A stretch of 64,000 nt of DNA, taken from the NCBI GenBank assembly GCA_963841945.1, contig CAWJFC010000001.1:62001-126000 (forward strand), read 5' to 3'. This DNA comes from Acidiflorens sp963841945 (GTDB lineage Bacteria > Acidobacteriota > Terriglobia > Terriglobales > Acidobacteriaceae). How positions within the stretch are numbered: position 1 is the stretch's first letter; each line of letters opens with the position of its first letter. The notes under the pieces are model-generated. The model was not told where the DNA came from. It ran no database searches and saw only the letters and a program-made list of their open reading frames with translations. The translations under genes were made by a program, and so were the position numbers. Shown piece after piece: positions 54,050 through 61,822 of the stretch.

Positions 54050-54108
54050 TCGCAACAGCAACAGCCCCGGAGGGGCGGCCTACCTTAGCCCAGCGCTTCA
54101 GCGCTGGG
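54050..54108 (+). repeat. REP-like element, partial copy C
   Basis: CGCAACAGCAACAGCCCCGG, then AGGGGC, as at the right end of copies A and B, followed by a different hairpin CCCAGCGC-TTCA-GCGCTGGG (54089-54108). The gap 53907-54364 holds no supported gene. Confidence 0.65.
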
Positions 54109-54364
54109 AAAGTGGAAAGATGGATTCAAGTCCTGGAGGGACGACCCGAGTCTCGTAACAGACTCACGAAGTCCCCATGCGCGGTGAAGGGTAGCCCTGC
54201 CTTTGGCTTCATCGCGACTAGCAAGAGAGCGGGCGCCCCGTTCTTCGCGCGCTTCGCGAAGGGCGGGTGCCACAAACGCCCGCACAGGCGAAGCCGCGCC
54301 ACCCCCTCAAGAATTCAAACGCGCTACACTGGAAGCTTGCGGAAACCCGCCCTTCTAGATATTT

Positions 54365-55252
54365 ATGCGCGATGCCGGTTACCGAGAAGCTCTGCTTGCC
54401 TACATCGATATCCTAGGATTCCGGAAACTGATTGAAACATCGGCGACAGACCCATCCACGGTCCCCACAATCCTAAACACACTCCGCCGGCTGAAAAAAC
54501 AGGCGTCCGAAGGGGGACGGGTAATACGCGAGGAGGGGAATAAGCACCCAACGTCGATATTCCGTGCGTTCAATTTTTCCGATCTGACGGTCCGCGCAAC
54601 GTTCATCGACGCGTCCACCAACTACATCGACATTCTACGCTGGGAGTTCCTGTATTTGTCGAGCATCCAGGTTTCTTTAATCTGCGAGCTTGAAATTTTA
54701 TTTCGTGGCGGAATTTCGATCGGACAAATCTCCATCGAGCCTGATACTAACATTGACGACGATGTTCTCTTCGGGCCTGCGATTGTAAGGTCTTACGAAC
54801 TAGAAAGCAAAACGGCACGTTGGCCCCGAATTGTCATCGATTCACCGGTCATCGAGAGGGCAAAAGAGCACCAGGGATCACTTTGGAGGGAGTATTACCG
54901 GAAAGACGAAGATGGGGAATTTTTCCTCGATTATCTTTTCGGCGCAGCCACAGACGGTCTCCTCTTTGTCGGGGACAAGTCGTCGGGCGCTGCTGAAACG
55001 CTCCAGAAGCACAAGAACTCCGCAGAACGAAAGATCCACGATCTGGCAGACAAAGACGAAAAGACTCGTGAGAAATTGCGCTGGCTCGTCCACTATCACA
55101 ATAGCGTCGTCCGACGACTGCAGGGTCTTCACTCAAGAGGTCCCGATCCGTTCGACGTCTTCGATTACCAGCCACCTGCCATCCCTGACTCACTGCTGAT
55201 TTCCAACGAAGCCCTTAAACAGGTGGCCGGGCCCACCTTTCCCTCAGCCTAA
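54365..55252 (+). CDS. Class III nucleotidyl cyclase-like protein of unknown function
   Basis: A 295-residue protein that resembles the class III cyclase fold. YIDILGF (Asp15) matches the first metal-binding motif (FxDIxGF). NFSDLTV (Asp73) fits the second metal Asp. LFRGGISIG (112-120) matches the RIGIxxG strand, and GPAIVRSYELES (138-149) fits the strand-helix where cyclases have VNxAxRLE. At that spot the Asn and transition-state Arg are replaced, so activity is doubtful or different. C-terminal half is helical and charged (ERKIHDLADKDEKTREKLRW). Related proteins with IDILGF and RGG..G appear in many bacteria, often among accessory genes. Codon use looks less GC-biased than neighbours, hinting at transfer. 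No effector gene is recognised nearby. Confidence 0.6.
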   Translation: MRDAGYREALLAYIDILGFRKLIETSATDPSTVPTILNTLRRLKKQASEGGRVIREEGNKHPTSIFRAFNFSDLTVRATFIDASTNYIDILRWEFLYLSSIQVSLICELEILFRGGISIGQISIEPDTNIDDDVLFGPAIVRSYELESKTARWPRIVIDSPVIERAKEHQGSLWREYYRKDEDGEFFLDYLFGAATDGLLFVGDKSSGAAETLQKHKNSAERKIHDLADKDEKTREKLRWLVHYHNSVVRRLQGLHSRGPDPFDVFDYQPPAIPDSLLISNEALKQVAGPTFPSA

Positions 55253-55285
55253 TCCCACTTATGCATCGGGCCCCACTATGAAGCT

Positions 55286-55612
55286 TCACAAACCCGCGTT
55301 CGCTGCCGACATTGACGCGGGACGTACTTCCCTTTCGATCGTCCGCCACAACTTATCCTCGGCCACTTCCAGATCGTAGGCCGACTGCAGGTTCATCCAG
55401 AACCCGGCGCTGGTATTGAAGTATCGAGCCAGACGAAGCGCCGTGTCGGCGGTAATTCCGCGGCGCTCATGCACGATCTCGGCAATCCGAGTCACCGGCA
55501 CTCGCAGATCGAGCGCCAGACGATTCATGCTGAGACGCAAAGGCTCCATAAACTCAGCGCGCAGAATCTCGCCGGGGTGGATCGCGGGGAGAAGATGTTC
55601 TGACTTAGCCAT
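55286..55612 (-). CDS. higA: HigA-type antitoxin (orphan)
   Basis: A 108-residue XRE-type helix-turn-helix protein of the HigA addiction-module group: PAIHPGEILRAEFMEPLRLS, MNRLALDLRVPVTRIAEIVH, then RRGITADTALRLARYFNTSA and GFWMNLQSAYDLEVAE. It binds its own promoter and neutralises a HigB RNase. HigB would be expected immediately upstream (higher coordinates on the minus strand), but no such frame is present in 55613-55950. It may be an orphan or have lost its toxin. ATG 55612 follows a purine-rich GAAAGAGGGAAC; an upstream in-frame ATG is less suited. Confidence 0.88.
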   Translation of the reverse strand: MAKSEHLLPAIHPGEILRAEFMEPLRLSMNRLALDLRVPVTRIAEIVHERRGITADTALRLARYFNTSAGFWMNLQSAYDLEVAEDKLWRTIEREVRPASMSAANAGL

Positions 55613-56086
55613 TGTTCCCTCTTTCCATGTACGTTGCGGCCCCACCGAGAATGTGAAACCCGGTCACGTCATTATTACACCTCAAATTTCCAGCTCTCAT
55701 ACATGCCCTGTCAACTTGACAAAATCCGACCCCAGCGACCCCTGATGACGTGGAAATCACACTAACTCGCTATCAGTAAGTCCATTACTAACAATTACTT
55801 CCCTATAACTCACTCATTCCAAAGCCGCCCGCCGGAAGCCCAACCTAACTCCAGCATTCTAATAGGTCACAGTAAGATCGAACGAGCGCCAAGCAGTACC
55901 AGAGAGTAACCATTCCGCCAGCGAAAAATCCCCGATTCAGCCCATTTCACAGCACCTCAAAAAACAACTTTATTTTCGCCCTCAATATTCGGTTTTTATT
56001 CGCCTATGGGAGTCCTCTCCAACACCTCCGCCCCCAATCCTCAGCCGCAAGAGTGTATAAGAGAATCATCGAATCAGGAGGAGCCG
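55613..56086. other. 474-base gap, relatively AT-rich, no gene seen
   Basis: No HigB-like or other coding frame. A TTGACA hexamer occurs on the minus strand near 55712-55717, upstream of higA, but no matching -10 at the right distance is clear. The base composition from 55750 to 56000 is lower in GC than the surroundings. Confidence 0.5.
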
Positions 56087-56449
56087 GTGACCACCACTTC
56101 CGTCGCCTTCATCGCGCGTTGGGTAGCCCGCGCATGGAGCATCCTCAACATTCTAATCGTCTTCCTGTTCGCCATCGGAGAAAGCCTGCGCCCCATCGGA
56201 GCTGGCCCCACTTATCGGGAATGGATCGGCCTAGCCCTCTGGCCCGTCGGCGTAGCCATCGGCCTTCTGGTCGCCTGGCTTCATGAGGTCGCGGGAGGAA
56301 CCGTCGCTCTCGCATCCCTCGCCGCCTTCTACCTCTGGAACCTCTTTCGTTCCGGCCACTTACCGCGCGGCCCCTTCTTCCTTCTGATCGCCGCGCCGGC
56401 CGTGGTCTTTCTCCTGGCCGCAAGCCTGTCGCCCCAAAAAAACAAGTAA
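56087..56449 (+). CDS. Small membrane protein
   Basis: About 120 residues with three to four hydrophobic helices: WSILNILIVFLFAIGESL, WIGLALWPVGVAIGLLVAWL, VALASLAAFYLWNLF and FFLLIAAPAVVFLLAASL. This resembles the small uncharacterised DUF7670-like membrane group. GTG 56087 follows a perfect AGGAGG; the longer frame from 56006 lacks a site. No partner gene. Function unknown. Confidence 0.7.
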   Translation: MTTTSVAFIARWVARAWSILNILIVFLFAIGESLRPIGAGPTYREWIGLALWPVGVAIGLLVAWLHEVAGGTVALASLAAFYLWNLFRSGHLPRGPFFLLIAAPAVVFLLAASLSPQKNK

Positions 56450-56481
56450 GCTCCCAGACCCCAACTAACGAGCGGCGCAAG

Positions 56482-56540
56482 ACTCCAAGCTCGTAGCTCA
56501 AAGCTCATAGCTCATAGCTCGTAGCTCGTAGCTCGAAAGC
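56482..56540. repeat. Heptamer tandem repeat, longest cluster
   Basis: Eight units in register: ACTCCAA, GCTCGTA, GCTCAAA, GCTCATA, GCTCATA, GCTCGTA, GCTCGTA, GCTCGAA. Lies after the small membrane protein gene, just before two perfect palindromes. Confidence 0.9.
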
Positions 56541-56585
56541 GGAATCCATCAAACGCCTAACTCCCGTATTTCCATAGAGTCCCGC

Positions 56586-56603
56586 ATATTGTACGTACAA
56601 TAT
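56586..56603. promoter_or_regulatory. Perfect 18-bp palindrome ATATTGTACGTACAATAT
   Basis: The core TTGTACGTACAA equals that of GntR/AraR-type operators (B. subtilis AraR). It lies between two convergent genes, with no start codon nearby, so its target is unclear. Confidence 0.5.
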
Positions 56604-56612
56604 TGTCAACCA

Positions 56613-56630
56613 TTGCTCCACGTGGAGCAA
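56613..56630. other. parS-like 18-bp palindrome TTGCTCCACGTGGAGCAA
   Basis: The central 16 bases TGCTCCACGTGGAGCA match the ParB site type TGTTCCACGTGGAACA at 14 of 16 positions, the two differences being symmetric. Only nine bases separate it from the preceding palindrome. ParB binding is inference from similarity. Confidence 0.4.
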
Positions 56631-56657
56631 GATGAACAGAATGCTCCCGGAAGCCCC

Positions 56658-57596
56658 TCACGCCTCCACCATCTCCTCTAACTTCCCCCGTTGCAGCAGA
56701 TACGCCCCCGGCCCCTGCTGCCCCCGCACCGACCGGCAAAACTCCGAAACATGGAAGCCCGCCTTCAGGCTCTCCCGGAAGGCCCACCGCGTAGCCTCCC
56801 GCCACTCCCGCGCCAGCCCCATGTCCGCCGCCTCCACGGAGAGGATCTCCCCCGGAATCTCGATGCTAACCCGCTCTCGCGCAAGCGCTTCGCCCAACTC
56901 CGCCCGCGCCGGCGTGCCCTTGCCGTCGAAGCGGACCAGCGGCGCCAGCAGCCGCAGCGCGTCCAGCGTCTCGGTCCTGGTATTTTTTCCCGCCATCCGG
57001 TCGCGCACCCGCCTCGAACCGAGCAGCCACCTCACCCACAGCCGGTCCGTCCCGTTCCGGTGCAGCACGCTCGAAGTCTCCGGCCCATAGAAATCCACCT
57101 TGTAAGTGTCTGATACCACTCCGAGTTTCGCGAAATTGAAATGGGCGTTGCGGCTCTGCAGCGGATCGAACGTCCACGTCATCTCGTGCACGCCCATGGC
57201 CAGCGCGCGTTCGCGCTGCGCGTGCTTCAGCTTAGCCCCCAGGTCGAGATGCCGGTAGCCGTCGAGGACCGCCAACATGTGCGAATGGATGGTCGTCAGC
57301 CCATGCTCGCGTCCAAGAAAGCCGAAGGCAAAGCCAACCATCTTTTCTTTCGTAGATTTTTCCTTCTCGGATTTCTCTCTCTCGAGTTTTTCGGGCCTCC
57401 GTGGCCTGCTGCCGTCGAGCGGCTCGAAGGCGCCCACGAAGATGTTGCCCGCAGCTTTCAGCGCGACTGCGATGGTCAACGGCATGGCGTCTTCTTCGCT
57501 CATGCCCCAGACCTCTTTCTCGACGGCGCGCAGCTGATGGAGTTCGTCAATAGTGCGGAGATCGCGGATAGTGATCTGTGGCGTGGACGGGCCCAT
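56658..57596 (-). CDS. GNAT-superfamily acetyltransferase-like protein (COG3375 type)
   Basis: A 312-residue protein. ITIRDLRTIDELHQLRAVEK and EVWGMSEEDAMPLTIAVALK start the domain, and MVGFAFGFLGREHGLTTIHS, HMLAVLDGYRHLDLGAKLKH and MTWTFDPLQSRNAHFNFAKL form the GNAT core and the COG3375 signature. A Lys/Glu-rich insertion (PEKLEREKSEKEKSTKEK) interrupts the strand two region, unusual for the family. The last third is longer than in core GNATs. Acyl acceptor unknown. Relatives occasionally neighbour menaquinone genes; none here. Confidence 0.82.
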   Translation of the reverse strand: MGPSTPQITIRDLRTIDELHQLRAVEKEVWGMSEEDAMPLTIAVALKAAGNIFVGAFEPLDGSRPRRPEKLEREKSEKEKSTKEKMVGFAFGFLGREHGLTTIHSHMLAVLDGYRHLDLGAKLKHAQRERALAMGVHEMTWTFDPLQSRNAHFNFAKLGVVSDTYKVDFYGPETSSVLHRNGTDRLWVRWLLGSRRVRDRMAGKNTRTETLDALRLLAPLVRFDGKGTPARAELGEALARERVSIEIPGEILSVEAADMGLAREWREATRWAFRESLKAGFHVSEFCRSVRGQQGPGAYLLQRGKLEEMVEA

Positions 57597-57686
57597 TGCG
57601 GCCTTGTTTACAGTACCGGTTGCGCTCTTGTCAACCCAGGCGTGACGGCGGTCGAGATCGCAAACCTCTCTTCCCTACTTTCGTTT

Positions 57687-59972
57687 CTACTTTTTCTCCG
57701 CCGGAAAATTCAGGCGCAACCCGATGCGCGCCAAAATTGGCGGCCCGACATTCAGCACAGGCGTCCGCGCCACCGGATAGCGCTGGTTGGTGAAATTTTC
57801 GGCCGCCACGAAAATTTCCGCGTTCCGATTCACCGCACGCCCTACTTCAAAATTCATGGTGTAAAACCGGTCGAGCGGCAGCGTGTTCAGGTCGTCATCG
57901 AACTGGCGTCCGACAAAACGTCCCTGCACGCTCGCAAACACCCGCGAAGGATTCCAGTAGCGCGCCTCCCACGTAAACCCATGGCGCGGCACCTGCGGCA
58001 CATCAAGGCCGACCAGATCTTCGCCTCCCGGACTTCCCGGATAACTCAGCACCGTAGCCTGCGTATAAACGTAGCCAGCAGTGATCTGAAAATTGCCGGT
58101 CACGCGCAACACTCCTTCAAGTTCCGTGCCTCGCGAGCGCGTGCGGCCCAGGTTTTCTTTTTGCTCAAGATTGGTTGCGATGGTCACGTTCTCGATCGGG
58201 TCGACGATATCGCTCCAGAAAAATGTTCCGCGAAAATTGAGCCGCCGATTCCAACCCGCCACGTTCACTCCCGCCTCCGCGCCCGTCAGCCGCTCGGCCG
58301 TCAGCAGGGGATTGTTAAGCGTCTCAATCGCGCCCACGCGAAACGGACGATACAGCTCATTCAGCGTGGGCGCGCGAAACGCGCGATAGATCGAGCCCGT
58401 CACCGATACGTGCGGATTCAGCGCGCGCAACACTGACAGCCGCGGATTAAGCGCCAGTTTGCTGCGGTCATCATATTGTGTAACCGTAGGCGGCCCCGAC
58501 ACCGGCACGACAAATGTCTGCCCCTCAAAATTGCTCCAGTCATCCACGCGCGCCGCCGCAATCACCGTCCACTTCGGCCGCTGAAAAATATCCTCCCCGA
58601 ACCAGCCCAGCGCCCGCTGGCGTCCCGAGCCGATTTGCGCATGGTTGCTGCCCACAAAGAAAAGGTCGTCGCTCGCTCCAATCACTTCGTTCATATCCAT
58701 GCCGGCAATGAGCGTCTGGCTGTGACCGAGATTGTGCGTCCACTGCGCGCCACCGCCGGCGATCTGCTCGGGCACGTGCTGCGCATCGGTCAACTTCTCG
58801 CTCACGCGTCCGCTGGCGATCGACGAGTAGGTTTGGTGATAGGTCTCCGCGTCGCCATAAAAGCGCAGTGAGAGCGAGTCATTCTTGCCGATCGACTGAT
58901 CGAGGCCGCCCGCGCCTTCGCCCAGCGTAGTGTCGTTCGTCTGAATGGTGGTGCCGTTGTGGCGAAACTCGGTAAAGTAATTTCCGCGCACGAAGAATCG
59001 CCCATTATGTGGAAGCTCGCGCCCAACGCGGGCGTAGACGGTCGCATCCTCCACGTTCGCCTTCGTATCGATGGCCCCTCGATACGGCACCGGCACGATC
59101 AAAAAACCATCGGTGCGAAACATCTCCGTTGACGCCGAATAATCCCACTTGCCCATTCGGCTGCCCGTCCACATAGAAAGCTCGGGCGACTGCTCGTTGC
59201 CGTAAGCCGTTTCGAGCGTGAAGGCGGGCGCCTCCGGCTGGCGCATCAACAGCTGAATCACTCCCGCCATGGCATCGCTCCCATAAAGATTCGAAGCCCC
59301 TCCGCGCACGACTTCGACGGTAGAAATGGCAGTGCGTGGAACGCGATCCCAATAGACCCATCCGCCAAAAGGATCGATCAGAGAAATTCCGTCAGCCAGA
59401 ACCAGCGCGCGGCTGGTAGCGCTGCCGCCCAGGCCGCGCAGAGAGACGCCCTGCGTCGAAGCGTTCGCCGTGCGGCTGCTCGACCGTCGATACAGCGAGA
59501 ACCCGGGCACCTCGCGCAGCACATCGTCGGTGCGGCTGCTCGGAGCCGCGTCCAGGTCTTCGCTCGAAAGCAGAACAGTGCTAACCGGCGTTTCAGAGAG
59601 CCGCAACTGAGCCCGCGCGGCCGATACGACCACCTCTTCCCTTGTCGAGGCAGGTTCAAGCGCGATGTCGAGATGGATGGAATCACCGTGGGCCACGTTC
59701 CAGGATTTGCGCGCGTCGATGAAACCCTGCGCCGAGACTTCGACGGTTCCCGACGGTTGCAGAACATTGCTGAACGCAAAGCGGCCCCGGTCGTCAGTTG
59801 CAGCCGATGCCTGAAATGCGCCAGCCCGAAGGCGAATAGCAGCGCCGCGAACCACCGCGCCGGTCGCGTCATGAACCACGCCCTCCACGGTCACAGCAGA
59901 GAGCGTTGGCGCGCCCAGAAGCGCGCACCAGAGAATAATAATGAAGCATGTAGATGATCGATGGCTGAGCAT
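57687..59972 (-). CDS. TonB-dependent receptor
   Basis: About 761 residues, an outer-membrane gated transporter. A signal (CFIIILWCALLGAPTLSA) precedes a carboxypeptidase-regulatory-like Ig domain at about 30-110 (VEGVVHDATGAVVRGAAIRL), then a plug (SSRTDDVLREVPGFSLYRR; NASTQGVSLRGLGGSATSRA; ISTVEVVRGGASNLYGSDAM) and a 22-strand barrel whose final residues fit the membrane-insertion signal (LRLNFPAEKK, weak aromatic end). Substrate unknown; no riboswitch for cobalamin is seen upstream and no Fur box was noticed. ATG 59972 matches the signal; the frame is open further upstream. Confidence 0.9.
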   Translation of the reverse strand: MLSHRSSTCFIIILWCALLGAPTLSAVTVEGVVHDATGAVVRGAAIRLRAGAFQASAATDDRGRFAFSNVLQPSGTVEVSAQGFIDARKSWNVAHGDSIHLDIALEPASTREEVVVSAARAQLRLSETPVSTVLLSSEDLDAAPSSRTDDVLREVPGFSLYRRSSSRTANASTQGVSLRGLGGSATSRALVLADGISLIDPFGGWVYWDRVPRTAISTVEVVRGGASNLYGSDAMAGVIQLLMRQPEAPAFTLETAYGNEQSPELSMWTGSRMGKWDYSASTEMFRTDGFLIVPVPYRGAIDTKANVEDATVYARVGRELPHNGRFFVRGNYFTEFRHNGTTIQTNDTTLGEGAGGLDQSIGKNDSLSLRFYGDAETYHQTYSSIASGRVSEKLTDAQHVPEQIAGGGAQWTHNLGHSQTLIAGMDMNEVIGASDDLFFVGSNHAQIGSGRQRALGWFGEDIFQRPKWTVIAAARVDDWSNFEGQTFVVPVSGPPTVTQYDDRSKLALNPRLSVLRALNPHVSVTGSIYRAFRAPTLNELYRPFRVGAIETLNNPLLTAERLTGAEAGVNVAGWNRRLNFRGTFFWSDIVDPIENVTIATNLEQKENLGRTRSRGTELEGVLRVTGNFQITAGYVYTQATVLSYPGSPGGEDLVGLDVPQVPRHGFTWEARYWNPSRVFASVQGRFVGRQFDDDLNTLPLDRFYTMNFEVGRAVNRNAEIFVAAENFTNQRYPVARTPVLNVGPPILARIGLRLNFPAEKK

Positions 59973-60252
59973 CTGTTGACTGAACCTTTTCGCTTTTGAC
60001 CGAGTCCTTTTCGACGATATCAGACACAAGTACTATTGCCCGGCGACAACTTAGTTTTTTTGGTTGGCCGCGGTCGAGGGACAGCGATTGGATCGAGCAA
60101 GAGCGGATCGGCCGCGAGTTCCCTGTGTTCATAAGCCGAATCTTTCGCCAATGGGCGGAAGCATACACTTATCTCTGCGACATCGATCAACTTCGGAGTC
60201 CGATTAAAAAGCCGTTGGTCGGAAAGAGATCCATGACCTTGGAGGAGAGAAA

Positions 60253-60738
60253 ATGTCCACCGCTGTGCAACGAGCAATTTTGTGTCTGATCATCTGTGCG
60301 ACAACCGCGAGTGTTCCCATGCTCCTCGCCGCGGAGCCTCCTGCACCGCCTCCGGCTCCGGTTCCCAATCAAATCCTCGGGGCCCAAAAGGTCTTCATTT
60401 CAAATGGAGGCGAAGATGGTTGGTTGGACTATGATCCGAAACACGACCCGAACCTGACCTACAACGAGTTTTGGCTCGATATGAAAAGTTGGGGAAAGTA
60501 TGAATTAGTCTCGAGCCCCGCGGATGCAGACGTTGTATTTGAAATTCACCTGTTGCTTCTCGATCGTTCCCCGCAACTGCGGCTCCTGATTCTTGATCCG
60601 AAGAGCCACATTACCCTCTGGACACTGAATCAGATCCCAAGTGTCGCAAGTCGGGATGCAACAGCTCGCAAGAATTTTGACAAAGCGCTCAACGCTCTGG
60701 TCACCACACTTCAGGGTCTGGTGGCTAAAGGCAAGTAG
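60253..60738 (+). CDS. Secreted protein of unknown function
   Basis: A 161-residue protein with a signal peptide (AILCLIICATTASVPMLLAA) and a proline-rich stretch (EPPAPPPAPVPN). The body reads KVFISNGGEDGWLDYDPKHD, then NEFWLDMKSWGKYELVSSPA and DADVVFEIHLLLLDRS. The sequence VFISNGG and a following ADVV strand recall small acidobacterial beta-alpha proteins with no assigned role. GGAGGAG is seven bases before the ATG, giving high confidence that it is a gene. Confidence 0.75.
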   Translation: MSTAVQRAILCLIICATTASVPMLLAAEPPAPPPAPVPNQILGAQKVFISNGGEDGWLDYDPKHDPNLTYNEFWLDMKSWGKYELVSSPADADVVFEIHLLLLDRSPQLRLLILDPKSHITLWTLNQIPSVASRDATARKNFDKALNALVTTLQGLVAKGK

Positions 60739-60780
60739 GACTGATTGTCCCGTCCATAATCCAAAGTCGACGAAATCAGT

Positions 60781-61155
60781 CTATGCCTTACGCATATCCG
60801 TGATATGCCACAGGACCCCACTCGGATCGCTCAGGTAGAGCACCCGAATTCCCCACGGCTGCATCTCCGGGGGCTTGCACATGATGCCGGGATACTTCTT
60901 GGTGAACTCCATGCGCTGGATGTGCTCCCACCACGCATCCGCATCCTCCACCGTCAGGCTCATCATGAAGTTGCCCGCATGCTCGGCAACGTAGAAGGTC
61001 TGCAACAGGAACCGGAAGGACCCGATCTGAAGCTCGGCAATCTGGTCATTGCTCCAGTTAATGGTGAATCCGAGATCGGTATAAAACCTCTTGGAGAGTT
61101 CAGCGTCTTTAGCGGGCACGAAAGTCTTGAGATCGGTCACGGGACTCGGAGGCAT
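60781..61155 (-). CDS. VOC/glyoxalase-fold protein
   Basis: A 124-residue single VOC domain: LKTFVPAKDAELSKRFYTDL, GFTINWSNDQIAELQI, FYVAEHAGNFMMSLTVED, WGIRVLYLSDPSGVLWHI. The pattern with Asp-Pro-x-Gly near the end is typical; the metal ligands seen in glyoxalase I (His, Glu) are only partly present (Glu41, His at the end). The family includes bleomycin-resistance proteins and dioxygenases; substrate unknown. The gene starts alone, with the MmcQ-like gene divergent to it. Confidence 0.83.
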   Translation of the reverse strand: MPPSPVTDLKTFVPAKDAELSKRFYTDLGFTINWSNDQIAELQIGSFRFLLQTFYVAEHAGNFMMSLTVEDADAWWEHIQRMEFTKKYPGIMCKPPEMQPWGIRVLYLSDPSGVLWHITDMRKA

Positions 61156-61308
61156 TGGCTTTTCCTGGCGCAGAGTGGTGCGAGTTCGCCGGTCATGGTA
61201 TCAGCGAACGCTCGAACGGCTTCCATTAGACTTCACGAGTGGGCTTGGGCTCTTACAGCTTGGACCCTTACAATAGGCTGATTGAGTTGTGTGTTCCCGA
61301 TTGCGCCT

Positions 61309-61710
61309 ATGACCGTTAACGATTTTCGCCGCATCGCGCTCAGCTTCGCAGGCGCGGAAGAGGGCTCACACATGGGCAATCCCGACTTCCGGGTCGGCGG
61401 ACACATCTTCGCCACGCTCGCATCGGCCAAACAGGGTTATGGCAACCTGAAGCTCACGCCCGAGCAGCAGGCTGCCTTCGTCGAGGAGTTGCCCGAGGTT
61501 TTTCTTCCCATCCATGGCGGATGGGGACGTATGGGCATGACTCACATTCGCCTCGGCAAGGCTAGCGAGGACGTCCTGACCGGCGCCCTGCACGCCGCCT
61601 GGAAGTTGCGCGTAGACAAAAATGAGACGACGCGCGGGAGCAAGGCGCTCCGCAACAACGCGGGGGCGAAGAAGAAAGCTGGCTCAAAGCGGCCGCTCCG
61701 TGGTCGTTAG
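61309..61710 (+). CDS. MmcQ/YjbR-family protein
   Basis: A 133-residue protein: TVNDFRRIALSFAGAEEGSH, MGNPDFRVGGHIFATL, GYGNLKLTPEQQAAFVEEL, then GWGRMGMTHIRLGKASEDVL. This matches the MmcQ/YjbR (CyaY-like fold) family, presumed DNA-binding. The C-terminal 25 residues are very basic (GAKKKAGSKRPLRGR), consistent with nucleic-acid contact. ATG 61309 is preferred to an in-frame ATG nine codons upstream, since the family begins here. Biological role unknown. Confidence 0.88.
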   Translation: MTVNDFRRIALSFAGAEEGSHMGNPDFRVGGHIFATLASAKQGYGNLKLTPEQQAAFVEELPEVFLPIHGGWGRMGMTHIRLGKASEDVLTGALHAAWKLRVDKNETTRGSKALRNNAGAKKKAGSKRPLRGR

Positions 61711-61822
61711 CCCGAGCCGTGCTGCAAGAGCCTTCTGCGGCCGCCCCCTTTTCCCGCCAGTTTCGTGGGCAGCCAACAGTGGGGGCACTCCGTCCCGCCC
61801 CGTTCCCTGCATCTAAATTTGC

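Noticed and set aside
54112..54435. Plus-strand frame of 107 codons after repeat copy C
   Set aside because: Overlaps the start of the cyclase-like gene, has basic, low-quality composition, and begins in the repeat.
57141..58436. 431-codon plus-strand frame opposite the GNAT and TonB receptor genes
   Set aside because: Spans two real minus-strand genes, Arg/His-rich composition, no motif.
60020..60277. Minus-strand frame of 85 codons between the TonB receptor and the secreted protein
   Set aside because: No ribosome site, no homology recognised, covers the promoter region of a divergent pair. I also looked for a cobalamin riboswitch here and did not find its conserved boxes.
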